DNA of 64,000 nucleotides, taken from contig CAWJQP010000051.1 in assembly GCA_963844855.1 (NCBI GenBank), positions 341,994-405,993 on the forward strand. Direction: 5' to 3'. How positions within the stretch are numbered: the first letter of the stretch is position 1; every line of letters begins with the position of its first letter. The notes under the pieces are model-generated. The model was not told where the DNA came from. It worked only from the letters and a program-made list of their open reading frames with translations, and ran no database searches. This document shows, one piece after another, positions 17,596 through 26,813 of the stretch. Source of the DNA: DASQDN01 sp963844855. Its GTDB lineage: Bacteria > Acidobacteriota > Terriglobia > Bryobacterales > Bryobacteraceae. Made by a program: the position numbers and the translations under genes.

Positions 17596-17872
17596 GTCGC
17601 ATCCAGCGATACAGTATTAGTGCTCCCCATAGATCCCTCATCGAGCATCCGTGCCGACCTGGTGGCGCTCCATGCCTGATTTCGGACACGTGTCCGTTAC
17701 GGGTGGACAGTTGTTTTTAATCTAACTGCTCAAGAATCGATCGGGATTCACCCATCTTTCCCTAAGGAAATCCCTTAGCGAGCCTCTAAACGCGTCCGAA
17801 AGAGTATTCTATATGTAAGCGGCAATATGGGCGGGTTGGCTTCGTCTCAGAAGCCGAGATGAGCTGTGTCGT
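17596..17872. other. Intergenic region upstream of the kinase-TPR gene
   Basis: With the terminator, this completes a 354-base gap. I see no gene. It holds a 14-bp perfect palindrome (17683-17696) and an imperfect one around TTTCCCTAAGGAAA (near 17757). A plausible AT-rich -10 region TATATG lies near 17811, about 60 bases before the kinase start. Confidence 0.5.
17683..17696. promoter_or_regulatory. 14-bp perfect palindrome, possible operator
   Basis: CGGACACGTGTCCG is fully self-complementary and lies about 180 bases upstream of the Ser/Thr kinase-TPR gene. Its length and symmetry fit a dimeric repressor site of the TetR type, but no regulator gene is adjacent and no second copy was seen in the window. 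Confidence 0.35.
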
Positions 17873-20692
17873 ATGACAAAGGAGCGTTGGCAACAGATTG
17901 AGGCCGTCTTCGCGGAGGCAGTGGAACTGCCCGCTGAAGAGTCGCGCGCCTATCTCGATCGTGCTTGTCGCGGTGACGACGAGTTGCGTCGCGAAGTCGA
18001 TCTGCTTCTCGAGAGTGATCGGACCGCGCAAGGACATGTAGGTTCAGCCGTGGGACAGGCCGCTGCTGCATTCGCCGTGCAGATGCAGCGAGACTACTCG
18101 GCTTCGCAGATAGGCCAACGTATCGGACCTTACGAGATTGTCCGAGAGATCGGACGCGGCGGAATGGGCTCGGTCTATCAAGCTGTCCGCATCGATGATC
18201 AATACATTCGTTCGGTGGCAATCAAGTTAATTGCCCACGGGATGGATTCGGATGACGCGCTCGCCCGTTTTCGGACGGAACGTCAAATTTTAGCCACTCT
18301 CCAACATCCAAATATTGCCGGTTTGCTGGATGGCGGCACGACGGCGGACGGCCGTCCATATATCGTAATGGAGTATATCGAGGGTGAGCCGATCCTCGAC
18401 TATTGCCGGAAGCGTAATCTTTCTGTCAATGAGCGCTTGGGGTTGTTCTGCGCTCTGTGCAGCGCTGTGCATCACGCGCATCAGATGCTGGTAATTCACC
18501 GTGACATCAAGCCGGCCAATGTGCTGGTGAACGATGCGGGAATTCCGAAGCTTCTCGACTTCGGCATCGCCAAGCTGCTCACTCCTGAGCTCGTGATCGG
18601 TGGCGCGAGCACGACGAAAACTCTAATGCGGCGAATGACGCCGCAGTACGCAAGCCCGGAACAAGTACGCGGCGAGGGGCTGACGACAGCCACCGACATT
18701 TACTCGCTTGGTGTACTGCTTTACGAGATGCTGACCCATTCGAGTCCGTATCGAATAACCGGGCAATCTTCGGTTGATGTCGAGAGGCTGGTCTGCGAAA
18801 GCGAGCCAATGCGGCTGAGCGCGTCGGCGCCGAGCGATGCGAGATTACGGCGCCAGCTCTCCGGGGATCTCGATAACGTTGTCGCAATGGCCCTCCGGAA
18901 GGAGCCGCAGCGCCGTTACGGTTCGGTCCAGCAGTTTGCCGATGACGTTCAGCGCTACACGCAGGGCATGCCCGTATCCGCGCGAGAGGATACGATCTTC
19001 TATCTTGCGGGGAAATTGGTCCGGAGGAATCTGCTTGCGTCCGCCGCGTTTGGATTGCTCGCTTTGAGTATCGTTGCGGGTTGGTTTGCGACGTACCGAG
19101 AGGCTAAGCGCACTGAAGCCCGCTTCATGGAGGTGCGTAAGCTTGCGAATTTCGTGCTTTCCGACTTTCAAAAGAGTATTCAGCATTTGCCTGGCGCCAC
19201 GCCGGCGCGGGAACTGCTGGTCCGGACGGCTTTGGAATATCTAAACAATCTTTCGAAGGATGCGCCTTCGAATGATCCGACGTTTCAATGGGAGTTGTCG
19301 CAGGCGTATGAGCAAGTAGGCGATGTTCAAGGTGATCTGTCCGGACCGAATCTAGGCCAATTTCGTGAAGCTCTTGTCAGCTATGACAGGGCGTTGGCTC
19401 TTGTGGGACCGCTCGCCGAGAAGTCACAGAGCTACGACACGTTAAGCTGCGCAGCCTGGCTCAATTACAAGCGAGGCGATCTTGAAGTTCGCATCGTCAA
19501 CGTCGCCGCCGCGATCCGTAGTTACACGGAAGGATTGAAGCTGGCGGAGAAGATCGACAATACGCTTCATGATTCGCGTACCGATGATCTGTTTGTGAAC
19601 GGCTATCTTCGGCTTGCAAACGCTCGGACACGTTTGTCGGCAGTAGGGCCAGCGCTTGAAGATGCGAATCGAGCTGCAGAGGCAGCGGATCGGGCTGCCC
19701 TCTATCGCAAGGATGGAGGAACGGCGAACCTCGCGAACACGCGCCTGCTTGTAGGGAATCTGTTATGGATGCGCGGAGACTTGCAAGGCGCCTGGAGTCG
19801 CTATCGAGAGGCGGTGGCGTGGCTTGAGAAGCTTGTCGAGACGGAGCCCGATCAGCCGAGCCATCTGAAGGATCTCGAAGAGGCATACAGGCGATGTGGC
19901 GATCTGCAAGGGAATCCTGCATATTTTCACTTCGGAGATCTCGAAAAAGCGCAACTGTATCACCGTAAGGCTCTTCGTATTGCGGAGCAGCTTGCGGCGC
20001 GCGATCCGAACGACGCGATGGCGCGCGCCGAACTCAGCGTCGCGCTTCGCCGCATGGCGGCTGTAGTACGAGGAACCGAACCGGCCCAGGCAGTGGAGCT
20101 TTATCGAGAGGCGCTTGTTATTCTCCAGGAACTAATCCGGAGGAGTCCAGGGGATCTCAGCTACCAACGCGACTTGGCCAACGCTCATCTCGGCCTTGCG
20201 GTCTCGCTGCGGAATAGCAACAAATTAAAACTTGCATTGTCCGACGTCGACATCGCGCTAAGACTGCAGCGCGAAATGTTGGCTAGGAACCCGGAGCGCG
20301 CGGTCGTCAGGGAAGACATGTTTGAATCGCTGCTCGCGTTGGGTGAATTGAAGCTGCGAATGCGTGAAACGACGCCTGCCTTCGAAGTCCTGACAGAGGC
20401 GTTGAAGACAGCGGAGAGCCTGTCTGACGAAGGCAAGGAGGCATTGTATTCGGAGCGATGTCTCGCGCTTGTCTATCAGCGGATGGGAGACTACGACGCC
20501 TATCTTGCATCGACCCTCTCTGGGCCCGGACGAGCGGCTCATGCGGCATCCGCAAACGCGTGGTATGACAAAGCTCTGAGCATCTGGTCGCGATGGCGCA
20601 GTCAGAATCTGGCAGTACCGTTCTCGACAAACCGGGAAAAAGAAATTCTGCGTGTGAAAGCCACATCCGGTTCTCTCGTATCGACGTTGTGA
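17873..20692 (+). CDS. Transmembrane Ser/Thr protein kinase with TPR-type extracytoplasmic domain
   Basis: This protein has 939 residues. An N-terminal 80-residue acidic helical segment common to acidobacterial kinases (ERWQQIEAVFAEAVELP) precedes a PknB-type kinase domain (about 87-360): G-loop GRGGMG, Lys118, HRD at 209-211 followed by IKPAN, and DFG at 229-231. A single transmembrane helix lies at about 386-408. The remaining 520 residues are helical repeats of TPR type, presumably outside the membrane. All catalytic residues are present, so the kinase should be active. Its stop overlaps the GTG start of recQ (GTGA), implying translational coupling. Substrates are unknown. Confidence 0.9.
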   Translation: MTKERWQQIEAVFAEAVELPAEESRAYLDRACRGDDELRREVDLLLESDRTAQGHVGSAVGQAAAAFAVQMQRDYSASQIGQRIGPYEIVREIGRGGMGSVYQAVRIDDQYIRSVAIKLIAHGMDSDDALARFRTERQILATLQHPNIAGLLDGGTTADGRPYIVMEYIEGEPILDYCRKRNLSVNERLGLFCALCSAVHHAHQMLVIHRDIKPANVLVNDAGIPKLLDFGIAKLLTPELVIGGASTTKTLMRRMTPQYASPEQVRGEGLTTATDIYSLGVLLYEMLTHSSPYRITGQSSVDVERLVCESEPMRLSASAPSDARLRRQLSGDLDNVVAMALRKEPQRRYGSVQQFADDVQRYTQGMPVSAREDTIFYLAGKLVRRNLLASAAFGLLALSIVAGWFATYREAKRTEARFMEVRKLANFVLSDFQKSIQHLPGATPARELLVRTALEYLNNLSKDAPSNDPTFQWELSQAYEQVGDVQGDLSGPNLGQFREALVSYDRALALVGPLAEKSQSYDTLSCAAWLNYKRGDLEVRIVNVAAAIRSYTEGLKLAEKIDNTLHDSRTDDLFVNGYLRLANARTRLSAVGPALEDANRAAEAADRAALYRKDGGTANLANTRLLVGNLLWMRGDLQGAWSRYREAVAWLEKLVETEPDQPSHLKDLEEAYRRCGDLQGNPAYFHFGDLEKAQLYHRKALRIAEQLAARDPNDAMARAELSVALRRMAAVVRGTEPAQAVELYREALVILQELIRRSPGDLSYQRDLANAHLGLAVSLRNSNKLKLALSDVDIALRLQREMLARNPERAVVREDMFESLLALGELKLRMRETTPAFEVLTEALKTAESLSDEGKEALYSERCLALVYQRMGDYDAYLASTLSGPGRAAHAASANAWYDKALSIWSRWRSQNLAVPFSTNREKEILRVKATSGSLVSTL

Positions 20693-22239
20693 GCGCCGCA
20701 TTGGATGATCCAAGCCGAGACCTTCACACCCTGCTGCAACAGCACTGGGGTTATACGAGCTTCCGTCCCAAACAGGAACTGATCGTTCGATCGATTCTTG
20801 AGGGCCGAGATGCCGCTGTTGTTATGCCTACCGGTGGAGGTAAGTCTCTCTGCTACCAGTTGCCTGCCATCGCGCTGCAAAAGACATGCATCGTAATTAG
20901 TCCTCTGATTGCGTTGATGCAGGATCAGGCTGAACACATGAGAAGCGCAAATGTGCCGGCTGCATTCCTTAATAGTTCGTTGCGATGGCAGGAACAGCAG
21001 GCGGTGATCCAACAGGCGCAGCAAGGCGTTTATCGACTGCTTTATGTGTCGCCGGAGCGACTCGTTCGCGATGACACAGCCCAGTGGATGCGACGGGTTC
21101 CGATAGGATTCTTCGCAGTTGACGAAGCGCATTGCATCTCAGAGTGGGGGCATGAGTTTCGCCCCGAATACCGGCAACTGCGCATGCTGCGCGACCTGTT
21201 TCCCGACAAACCAATCGCTGCTTTTACCGCAAGTGCGACACGGCAGGTGAGGCACGATATCGTCACGCAACTCGGATTGCGTGACCCGGCTAAGTTCGCG
21301 CTTAGTTTCCAACGACCCAACCTGCGTTATGCGGTGAAGGAGTGTCGTCACGACGAGCAGTTTACCCATCTGTTGTCGGCGTTGCGAGCGCACGACGGCA
21401 AGCACGTAATCGTGTACGCCCCGACCATCGCTCAGGTCGAATCAGTTACGGCGGCTCTGAGAACTCGCGGTTTTCCTGCATGCCAATATCACGGCAAGAT
21501 GGATGGCGCTGACCGGCGAACGTCGCAAGAAGAATGGATGTGCGGCAAACGTTCAATTCTCGTCGGAACCTTGGCCTTCGGGCTTGGAATCAATAAGCCT
21601 GATGTTCGGGCCGTGATTCACTTAGCGATGCCGAAATCGCTCGAGCAATACTACCAGGAGGCGGGACGCGCAGGACGTGACGGCTTACCTGCCGAGTGCG
21701 TGTTGCTTTGGCAGAAGCGCGATTCGGCCCTGCTGGTTCATTTCATTGACGAAACCGAAGACCCATCCGAGAAAGAACGCGCATGGCAGAGATATCACTC
21801 CATTAGGCGTTACACGTCGACGGACCAATGCAGGCAGCGCGCAATCTGCGAGCACTTTGGCGAGACCCCGAAATGGGAATCCTGTGGCGCCTGCGATCGA
21901 TGCGGCGCGACCCCCGACTGGCTCGCAATAGGGCGAGGTCATCGAGATGCGATGACCAAGCCAAATAGCAGGGGCAAGAAGTTCCTCCCACTCAAGACCG
22001 AAACGACCGCAAGCGTCGATACACGTTTGACGGACGAGCTGAAAGCCTGGCGGGCAAGGATCGCAGAACAGAACGGATGGCCCGCCCATGTCGTCATGCA
22101 CGATGCTGCGCTTGATGAGATCTGTCGGCGAAGGCCGCAAACCATTTCGGAACTACTTCATATTCCCGGGCTTGGGCCGAGGAAGGTCAGCGATTTCGGA
22201 CGCGCTATTCTCTCGGTTGTCTGCGGTCGCGGCCGTTAG
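20689..22239 (+). CDS. recQ: RecQ-family ATP-dependent DNA helicase
   Basis: This SF2 3'-5' helicase shows Walker A MPTGGGKSLCYQLPA, the DEAH box AVDEAHCISEWGHEFRPEY, motif III FTASAT and motif VI QEAGRAGRDG. The C-terminus has the RecQ zinc-binding cysteines (CRQRAICEHF, then CGACDRC) and an HRDC-like helical end (ELLHIPGLGPRKVSDFG). A full winged-helix RQC domain appears short or missing, giving about 516 residues against about 610 in E. coli. I chose GTG 20689, which overlaps the kinase stop as GTGA; an upstream start at 20593 would lie inside the kinase gene. Confidence 0.9.
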   Translation: MSAALDDPSRDLHTLLQQHWGYTSFRPKQELIVRSILEGRDAAVVMPTGGGKSLCYQLPAIALQKTCIVISPLIALMQDQAEHMRSANVPAAFLNSSLRWQEQQAVIQQAQQGVYRLLYVSPERLVRDDTAQWMRRVPIGFFAVDEAHCISEWGHEFRPEYRQLRMLRDLFPDKPIAAFTASATRQVRHDIVTQLGLRDPAKFALSFQRPNLRYAVKECRHDEQFTHLLSALRAHDGKHVIVYAPTIAQVESVTAALRTRGFPACQYHGKMDGADRRTSQEEWMCGKRSILVGTLAFGLGINKPDVRAVIHLAMPKSLEQYYQEAGRAGRDGLPAECVLLWQKRDSALLVHFIDETEDPSEKERAWQRYHSIRRYTSTDQCRQRAICEHFGETPKWESCGACDRCGATPDWLAIGRGHRDAMTKPNSRGKKFLPLKTETTASVDTRLTDELKAWRARIAEQNGWPAHVVMHDAALDEICRRRPQTISELLHIPGLGPRKVSDFGRAILSVVCGRGR

Positions 22240-22512
22240 TTGTCCCCTATTGACGGCTTTCTGGAAGCACCTTTCTAATACACAGTAGGATCACCGGCGC
22301 TGATCGCCAGCGACGCGGATATCGACGCGCCAAGTGAATACTGCTCCCAGAGTGGCTGGACACCGGCGATGGCGTTAACGATGAACGAGGCTTACGATGA
22401 AGCTTTGTATCTGGAGCAACGAGGCGCGGACGTACAGTACAACGCGCTGACCTTCCGAAAAGGTTTAAGACCTTTTCCAATACTGTCGCCGTTCATGTGC
22501 GAAGGAACTGAA
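22240..22512. other. Non-coding gap between recQ and the convergent permease gene
   Basis: These 273 bases separate two convergent genes. No convincing gene is visible; short open frames lack recognisable sequence. The only clear structure is an AT-rich hairpin at 22458-22476. Confidence 0.5.
22458..22476. terminator. Possible bidirectional terminator hairpin
   Basis: AAAAGGT (22458-22464), TTAAG, ACCTTTT (22470-22476) is a perfect 7-bp stem whose arms carry T/A runs on both strands. It sits between the convergent recQ and permease genes. The stem is weak in GC, so the call is tentative. Confidence 0.35.
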
Positions 22513-24909
22513 TCAACCTTGCTTAAGCACGGTATTCGGGTCAGTCATCGATGCGCGGCGGGCAGGTATAGCCATCGCGAAAGCTGATAGGAGCATGATC
22601 ATAGTAGCAGTGCCGGCGAGAGTCACCGAGTCTGTTGGTACGACTTTGTAAAGCAGTGCGCTGAAGATTCGCGACACTGCACTAAACAGCAAAAATCCGA
22701 CGGCGAGACCGGCCGCTGTGGTGTACAAACCCTCCCGCAGGACGAGGCGTACCACGTCACGCGGTGACGCGCCAATCGCAGCCCGGATACCAAACTCGCG
22801 GGTGCGCCGGCCGATGCCATACGAGAGTACGCCGTAAATCCCGACTATTAATAGCGCTCCCGCGAGGACGGCAAAGCCGGCCATCAGCGCCATTGAAACG
22901 CGTTGTCGGGCCATTGACGATTGCGTAATGTCATCCACTGTTTGGATGCGAGAGACTGGAGCCTCAGGTTCGGCTTCCCTGACAATTCTGGTGATCGCGG
23001 CGGCCAAATTTTCGTGCTCGCCTGCTGTTCGGACCAGTAATGTCATCCGTGGAGAAGTATCGAGCATGTACACAGTGGGCTGAGGTTCGGCGTCAACTCC
23101 CAGATCCCGTGTGTCGCCGACGACACCAACGATCTCGACTGTCTTGGGCTGCGAAGAGCCAACATTCAAGGTGAGTTCCTTCGCAATTGGGTTCTCCCCA
23201 GCAAAAAAGCGACGAGCGAGTGTTTCGTTAATCAGCCGCTTCGGCTCTCCTCGATCTATTGAGGTCAGAAAGCGTCCTTGCTTGAGCGGGATCTGCAACG
23301 CCCGAAAGTACTCCTCACTTACCCAGCGCAACTGAGCAGTTGAAGCGGCTTCTGAGGATTGCACAGCGCCTTTGCGTTCGAATCGTAGGGTGTAGCGGCT
23401 CCATTCGGTTCGATCGAGGCTCATCGGGGACATATTGGCGGTAGCCACCGCCTTTACCGAGGGTAAGGCGCGAATGGCTGGAGCCAGTTTGGTCTCAAAT
23501 GATTTCAGAGCGCGTTCCCATCCAGTCGGGCCTGCGGGAAGAACGACATCGAGCGCTAGAACGTGTCGGCCTTCAAAACCGGGATGAGTGGCAAGAAGCG
23601 CGTCGAAGCTGCGCATCAGCAATAACGCTCCCGCGAATACCGTGAATGATAAAGCAATTTCCGATACCATCAGCGCGGAACCCCAGTGACTGCGACGAGA
23701 GAAGGCGTGAGCGTCTCCTTGTTTGGCAACTTCATTCAGATCGGTATTGCAGATCAAGAGCCATGCTGGAACGATAACAATCAACGCGGACAGCAAGGTC
23801 GCGCCGACAGCAAACAAAATAACTGCTGAGTCTATCGGTAGATGTTCGCCACGAACGAGGGTGCCGGCAGCCCAGACTTGCAGAGCAGGCAGGACCGCGC
23901 GCGCGACAAGCGCACCGAGAAATCCACCCAGCCCTGTCAGGACGAGACCTTCGTTCGCAAGGACCAGGAACAGATGTTTCCGTGAAGCGCCTAGCGAGGC
24001 ACGGATTGCGAGTTCACGGCGTCTCGCAATCGTCCGTGTCAACAAGAGGTGAGCTACGTTTGCGCACGCCACCATCAGAACCAGAGAAACAGTGAGCCAT
24101 GCAACCAGGAGTGCCGGTCGAACCGGCGACGTCATCTGGTCCTGAAGAGAAATGACGGTTGCGCTTGTATCGCGATTCGTCAATGAATCATCTGAGGCAA
24201 GACGACCTGCGATGGAGGTCATTTGCGCTTGCGCCACACCAGCGTCAATACCAGGCTTCAGGCGAGCGACCACTTCGAGCGGTCGGAATTGTCGCGTCTG
24301 CTGCAGCATCGGCTCGATCAATGAGAGTGGCATCCAGAGATCGGCCCATACAGGAAGAGCCTGACGCTGATGGACAACGCCTACGACCATGAAGCTCATC
24401 GTGCTTAATCGAATGCTGCGACCGATGATGTCGGGATCGGCTCCAAACTTTCGGCGCCACAGGGACTCATTCAGTACGACTACTCGCTCGTTCCGATCCT
24501 GCTCCGCGGCGGAGAAATGTCGGCCCAGGATCATCGACGAGCCGAGTAGCGGGAACAGGTCGTGCGAAGCCATCGTTGCCTGGATCTGTTCCGGCTGACC
24601 TTCGCCGATGAGGCTGACCTTGTTCATTGCCTGGAACGTGTATGCAGCAATTCCATCGAACGTATTTGCGGTGGTGCGCAAGTCAACGAAGTCAGGGTAT
24701 GGCATAGGAACATTGCCCACGGCCGGGTTCGTCTGCCAAATCTGGACCAGTCGGCCTGAATCGCGGAATGCAAGAGAACCCAGAAGCGTGTGACGGATGA
24801 AGCTGAATACCGTGATATTGGCTGAGATGCCGATCGCAATGGTCAGGACAATTGCGATGAGAAAGCCAGGTTGTCTGAGTAGCGATCTGAAAGTCTGACG
24901 GATGAGCAT
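22513..24909 (-). CDS. ADOP-type ABC transporter permease (MacB/FtsX family, no ATPase)
   Basis: The protein is about 798 residues and is built as a duplicated MacB_PCD-FtsX unit. It has an N-terminal transmembrane helix (PGFLIAIVLTIAIGISANIT), a large periplasmic domain, three helices near residues 250-400, a second periplasmic domain, and three C-terminal helices ending in FAMAIPARRASMTDP. This 'acidobacterial duplicated orphan permease' layout lacks an adjacent ATPase gene. I chose ATG 24909, which has GGGAG five bases upstream; an upstream start at 24990 would overlap the preceding gene. It follows the metallo-beta-lactamase-fold gene by 28 bases, so the two are probably cotranscribed. 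The substrate is unknown. Confidence 0.88.
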   Translation of the reverse strand: MLIRQTFRSLLRQPGFLIAIVLTIAIGISANITVFSFIRHTLLGSLAFRDSGRLVQIWQTNPAVGNVPMPYPDFVDLRTTANTFDGIAAYTFQAMNKVSLIGEGQPEQIQATMASHDLFPLLGSSMILGRHFSAAEQDRNERVVVLNESLWRRKFGADPDIIGRSIRLSTMSFMVVGVVHQRQALPVWADLWMPLSLIEPMLQQTRQFRPLEVVARLKPGIDAGVAQAQMTSIAGRLASDDSLTNRDTSATVISLQDQMTSPVRPALLVAWLTVSLVLMVACANVAHLLLTRTIARRRELAIRASLGASRKHLFLVLANEGLVLTGLGGFLGALVARAVLPALQVWAAGTLVRGEHLPIDSAVILFAVGATLLSALIVIVPAWLLICNTDLNEVAKQGDAHAFSRRSHWGSALMVSEIALSFTVFAGALLLMRSFDALLATHPGFEGRHVLALDVVLPAGPTGWERALKSFETKLAPAIRALPSVKAVATANMSPMSLDRTEWSRYTLRFERKGAVQSSEAASTAQLRWVSEEYFRALQIPLKQGRFLTSIDRGEPKRLINETLARRFFAGENPIAKELTLNVGSSQPKTVEIVGVVGDTRDLGVDAEPQPTVYMLDTSPRMTLLVRTAGEHENLAAAITRIVREAEPEAPVSRIQTVDDITQSSMARQRVSMALMAGFAVLAGALLIVGIYGVLSYGIGRRTREFGIRAAIGASPRDVVRLVLREGLYTTAAGLAVGFLLFSAVSRIFSALLYKVVPTDSVTLAGTATMIMLLSAFAMAIPARRASMTDPNTVLKQG

Positions 24910-24937
24910 GAGACTCCCGGCATACAAGCGAAACTCC

Positions 24938-26545
24938 CTATCGGGAGGAGACAAGTTTAACGAAGTCGGCCCAGGAGACGGAACTTCCATGAATTGGAAC
25001 GATCGTGGCTACGTCCAAGCCGAGTCTTTGAACGTGACCATGCAGGCTCTTATTTTCCGCGGTGGGCGTCCCAGATTTTGCCGGGGGCCCATCGAGGAGA
25101 TCTGCTTCGATGACGATCTTCTCTTTCGGCAAGTAAGCCATTAGCATTCCCTCCACATGGTTCAGTGGTTGCACGTAAGACATATGCATGGTTCGTGTTC
25201 CATCGCTTAACGTGTAGTTTTCCCGTACCGTTTCATACTGGTAACCTTCGGCAACTTCCGTTGGCGGCCACAGCGATAGCATATCGGGCTGGAGAGTTCG
25301 AGGGGCGTAATTCAGAACATCGCGGTTATAGAAGTTGAAATTCTTCCAGTGTGTAATAATCGTCGCGCCAATGTGCATGTAAGATCGAAGACCGCCGATG
25401 TGGTCGAAGTGTTGGTGGGTGTTTACAAGGAATCGAATCGGTTTATTGGGAATGAGTTTTACGACCTCTTCTATGACGGCGAGACTTCGCTTCTCATCGA
25501 TCGGCGCCTCTACGACTGCAATGTACTCGTTGAACTCAACAGCTACGCTGTTGTGAGATGCTCCACCAAGCAGATAAATCCCTTCGGCGAGTTTCTGGGA
25601 TTCGACGCGGGATGGCGTTGCGGCCTGAAGCACAGATGTGGGAACAGGATCGGGCGCGGGACAGACATTCGCCTTCACGTTTTTGAAGACACCGCCGAAA
25701 CCGTTGTGACCAGCAGTGATATTGAGCGCGCCGAAGTTATCATCCCAGCCATCATGGTGGTGCCATACGGTTGGGTAGCGAATACCATCTCCAACGTCGA
25801 TGTAGGTTTCGTTCGCGAACTCATGCTCGTAATTCATGTCTCCGAGGACGGGATCGGGCACCCAGGTGTGTATGCGTTGCAGCATGTTTTCCTTGTTGAT
25901 TGTTGCGTCTACCCGGTATTTACCAAGTACGGTTATCGAGACGACAGTCACTCTCTCCGGCTTTGTTGTATTGCCGTCCCGGCCGGACTCGCCCAACTCC
26001 CAACGCCATACAGCTTTTGGATTCGCTCCTGGCAATCTTGCGGCCTTTAAGAACCCATGTGGGTTAATCCATAGATCCAATTGCCAACGCTCGGCATCGT
26101 CTAGTGAGGCTGCGACCGCCTTGTTTCGCCCATCGAAATGCCATGCGTGCTTCCCCTTGACGACAAACGTCTGGTGCGAATCCTTCTGAAGCGGTGTTCC
26201 ACCCATCCAACCGGAGCCGTACTTCCACGAAGCCGGATTCAACCCCGGTTTCCGGTCGAATTCCTCTTTCATCATCTCGGCTTCCCAATTCATGGTGCGC
26301 GTATAGTTGGCCAAAGCCTCACCGCGGGGCCAGTCGGTGTTCCAGGCGGATTCTCGCTGCTGCCCGACCATTCCTGCGTAGCCTTCGCCTGAGATGGTGA
26401 TGCATCTGAGTTTGTCGGCGCCTATCGCCTTCTCCGCCGCTTTCAGAACGGGTTCGGGATCGACGAATCCGGGCGCCAACTGACCCCAACCTGTGATTGT
26501 GGCCAGAGAGAAACTGACTAGAAGAGTGCCTGTTCGTTGCAGCAT
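24938..26545 (-). CDS. Secreted metallo-beta-lactamase-fold hydrolase
   Basis: The protein is about 535 residues with a signal peptide (MLQRTGTLLVSFSLATITGW). The first 300 residues form a beta-rich domain of unknown role. The C-terminal 230 residues are a metallo-beta-lactamase fold with the metal-binding motif THQHFDHIGGLRSY, a later His in PLNHVEGML, an Asp in VIEADLLDG and a His in IVPIHGSS. All ligands for a dinuclear zinc site appear present. I placed the start at ATG 26545 for the signal peptide; ATG 26590 gives 15 more residues. The substrate is not predictable. It is followed by an ADOP permease on the same strand. Confidence 0.85.
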   Translation of the reverse strand: MLQRTGTLLVSFSLATITGWGQLAPGFVDPEPVLKAAEKAIGADKLRCITISGEGYAGMVGQQRESAWNTDWPRGEALANYTRTMNWEAEMMKEEFDRKPGLNPASWKYGSGWMGGTPLQKDSHQTFVVKGKHAWHFDGRNKAVAASLDDAERWQLDLWINPHGFLKAARLPGANPKAVWRWELGESGRDGNTTKPERVTVVSITVLGKYRVDATINKENMLQRIHTWVPDPVLGDMNYEHEFANETYIDVGDGIRYPTVWHHHDGWDDNFGALNITAGHNGFGGVFKNVKANVCPAPDPVPTSVLQAATPSRVESQKLAEGIYLLGGASHNSVAVEFNEYIAVVEAPIDEKRSLAVIEEVVKLIPNKPIRFLVNTHQHFDHIGGLRSYMHIGATIITHWKNFNFYNRDVLNYAPRTLQPDMLSLWPPTEVAEGYQYETVRENYTLSDGTRTMHMSYVQPLNHVEGMLMAYLPKEKIVIEADLLDGPPAKSGTPTAENKSLHGHVQRLGLDVATIVPIHGSSVSWADFVKLVSSR

Positions 26546-26654
26546 CGGTTTAGTAATCTTATCGCTCGATCGAGCGGCAATATGCGACATGTAAACGATC
26601 GGTAAAAGCCTACACAGAAACCGTGATGGTATCGTTACCTCACCCCGCTTCTAC

Positions 26655-26684
26655 TTGACATGGCTACCGTTTTTCGCATATTGT
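26655..26684 (+). promoter_or_regulatory. Sigma-70-type promoter for the TonB-type receptor
   Basis: A perfect -35 box TTGACA (26655-26660) lies 18 bases before TATTGT (26679-26684). This is the only strong promoter-like pair in the 223-base gap, and it places transcription start about 120 bases before the receptor's ATG. Confidence 0.6.
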
Positions 26685-26813
26685 CTGCTAACAAAGCGCT
26701 TATGTGAAACCGGCGAGTCGTCCCGGGGCCGCATAGCGCCTTCGGGGTAATAGTACTGTTTACACATTACGGGTTTCAATCGGCTAGGTAGCCGATTTTG
26801 GGGGAGGGTTAGC

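Noticed and set aside
22369..22587. Small gene between recQ and the permease
   Set aside because: The 72-codon frame has no ribosome-binding site or known pattern and runs into the permease gene on the other strand.
26638..26813. Riboswitch in the leader of the TonB-type receptor
   Set aside because: The leader has a good promoter but no recognisable conserved core such as a cobalamin box; only an ordinary leader is supported.
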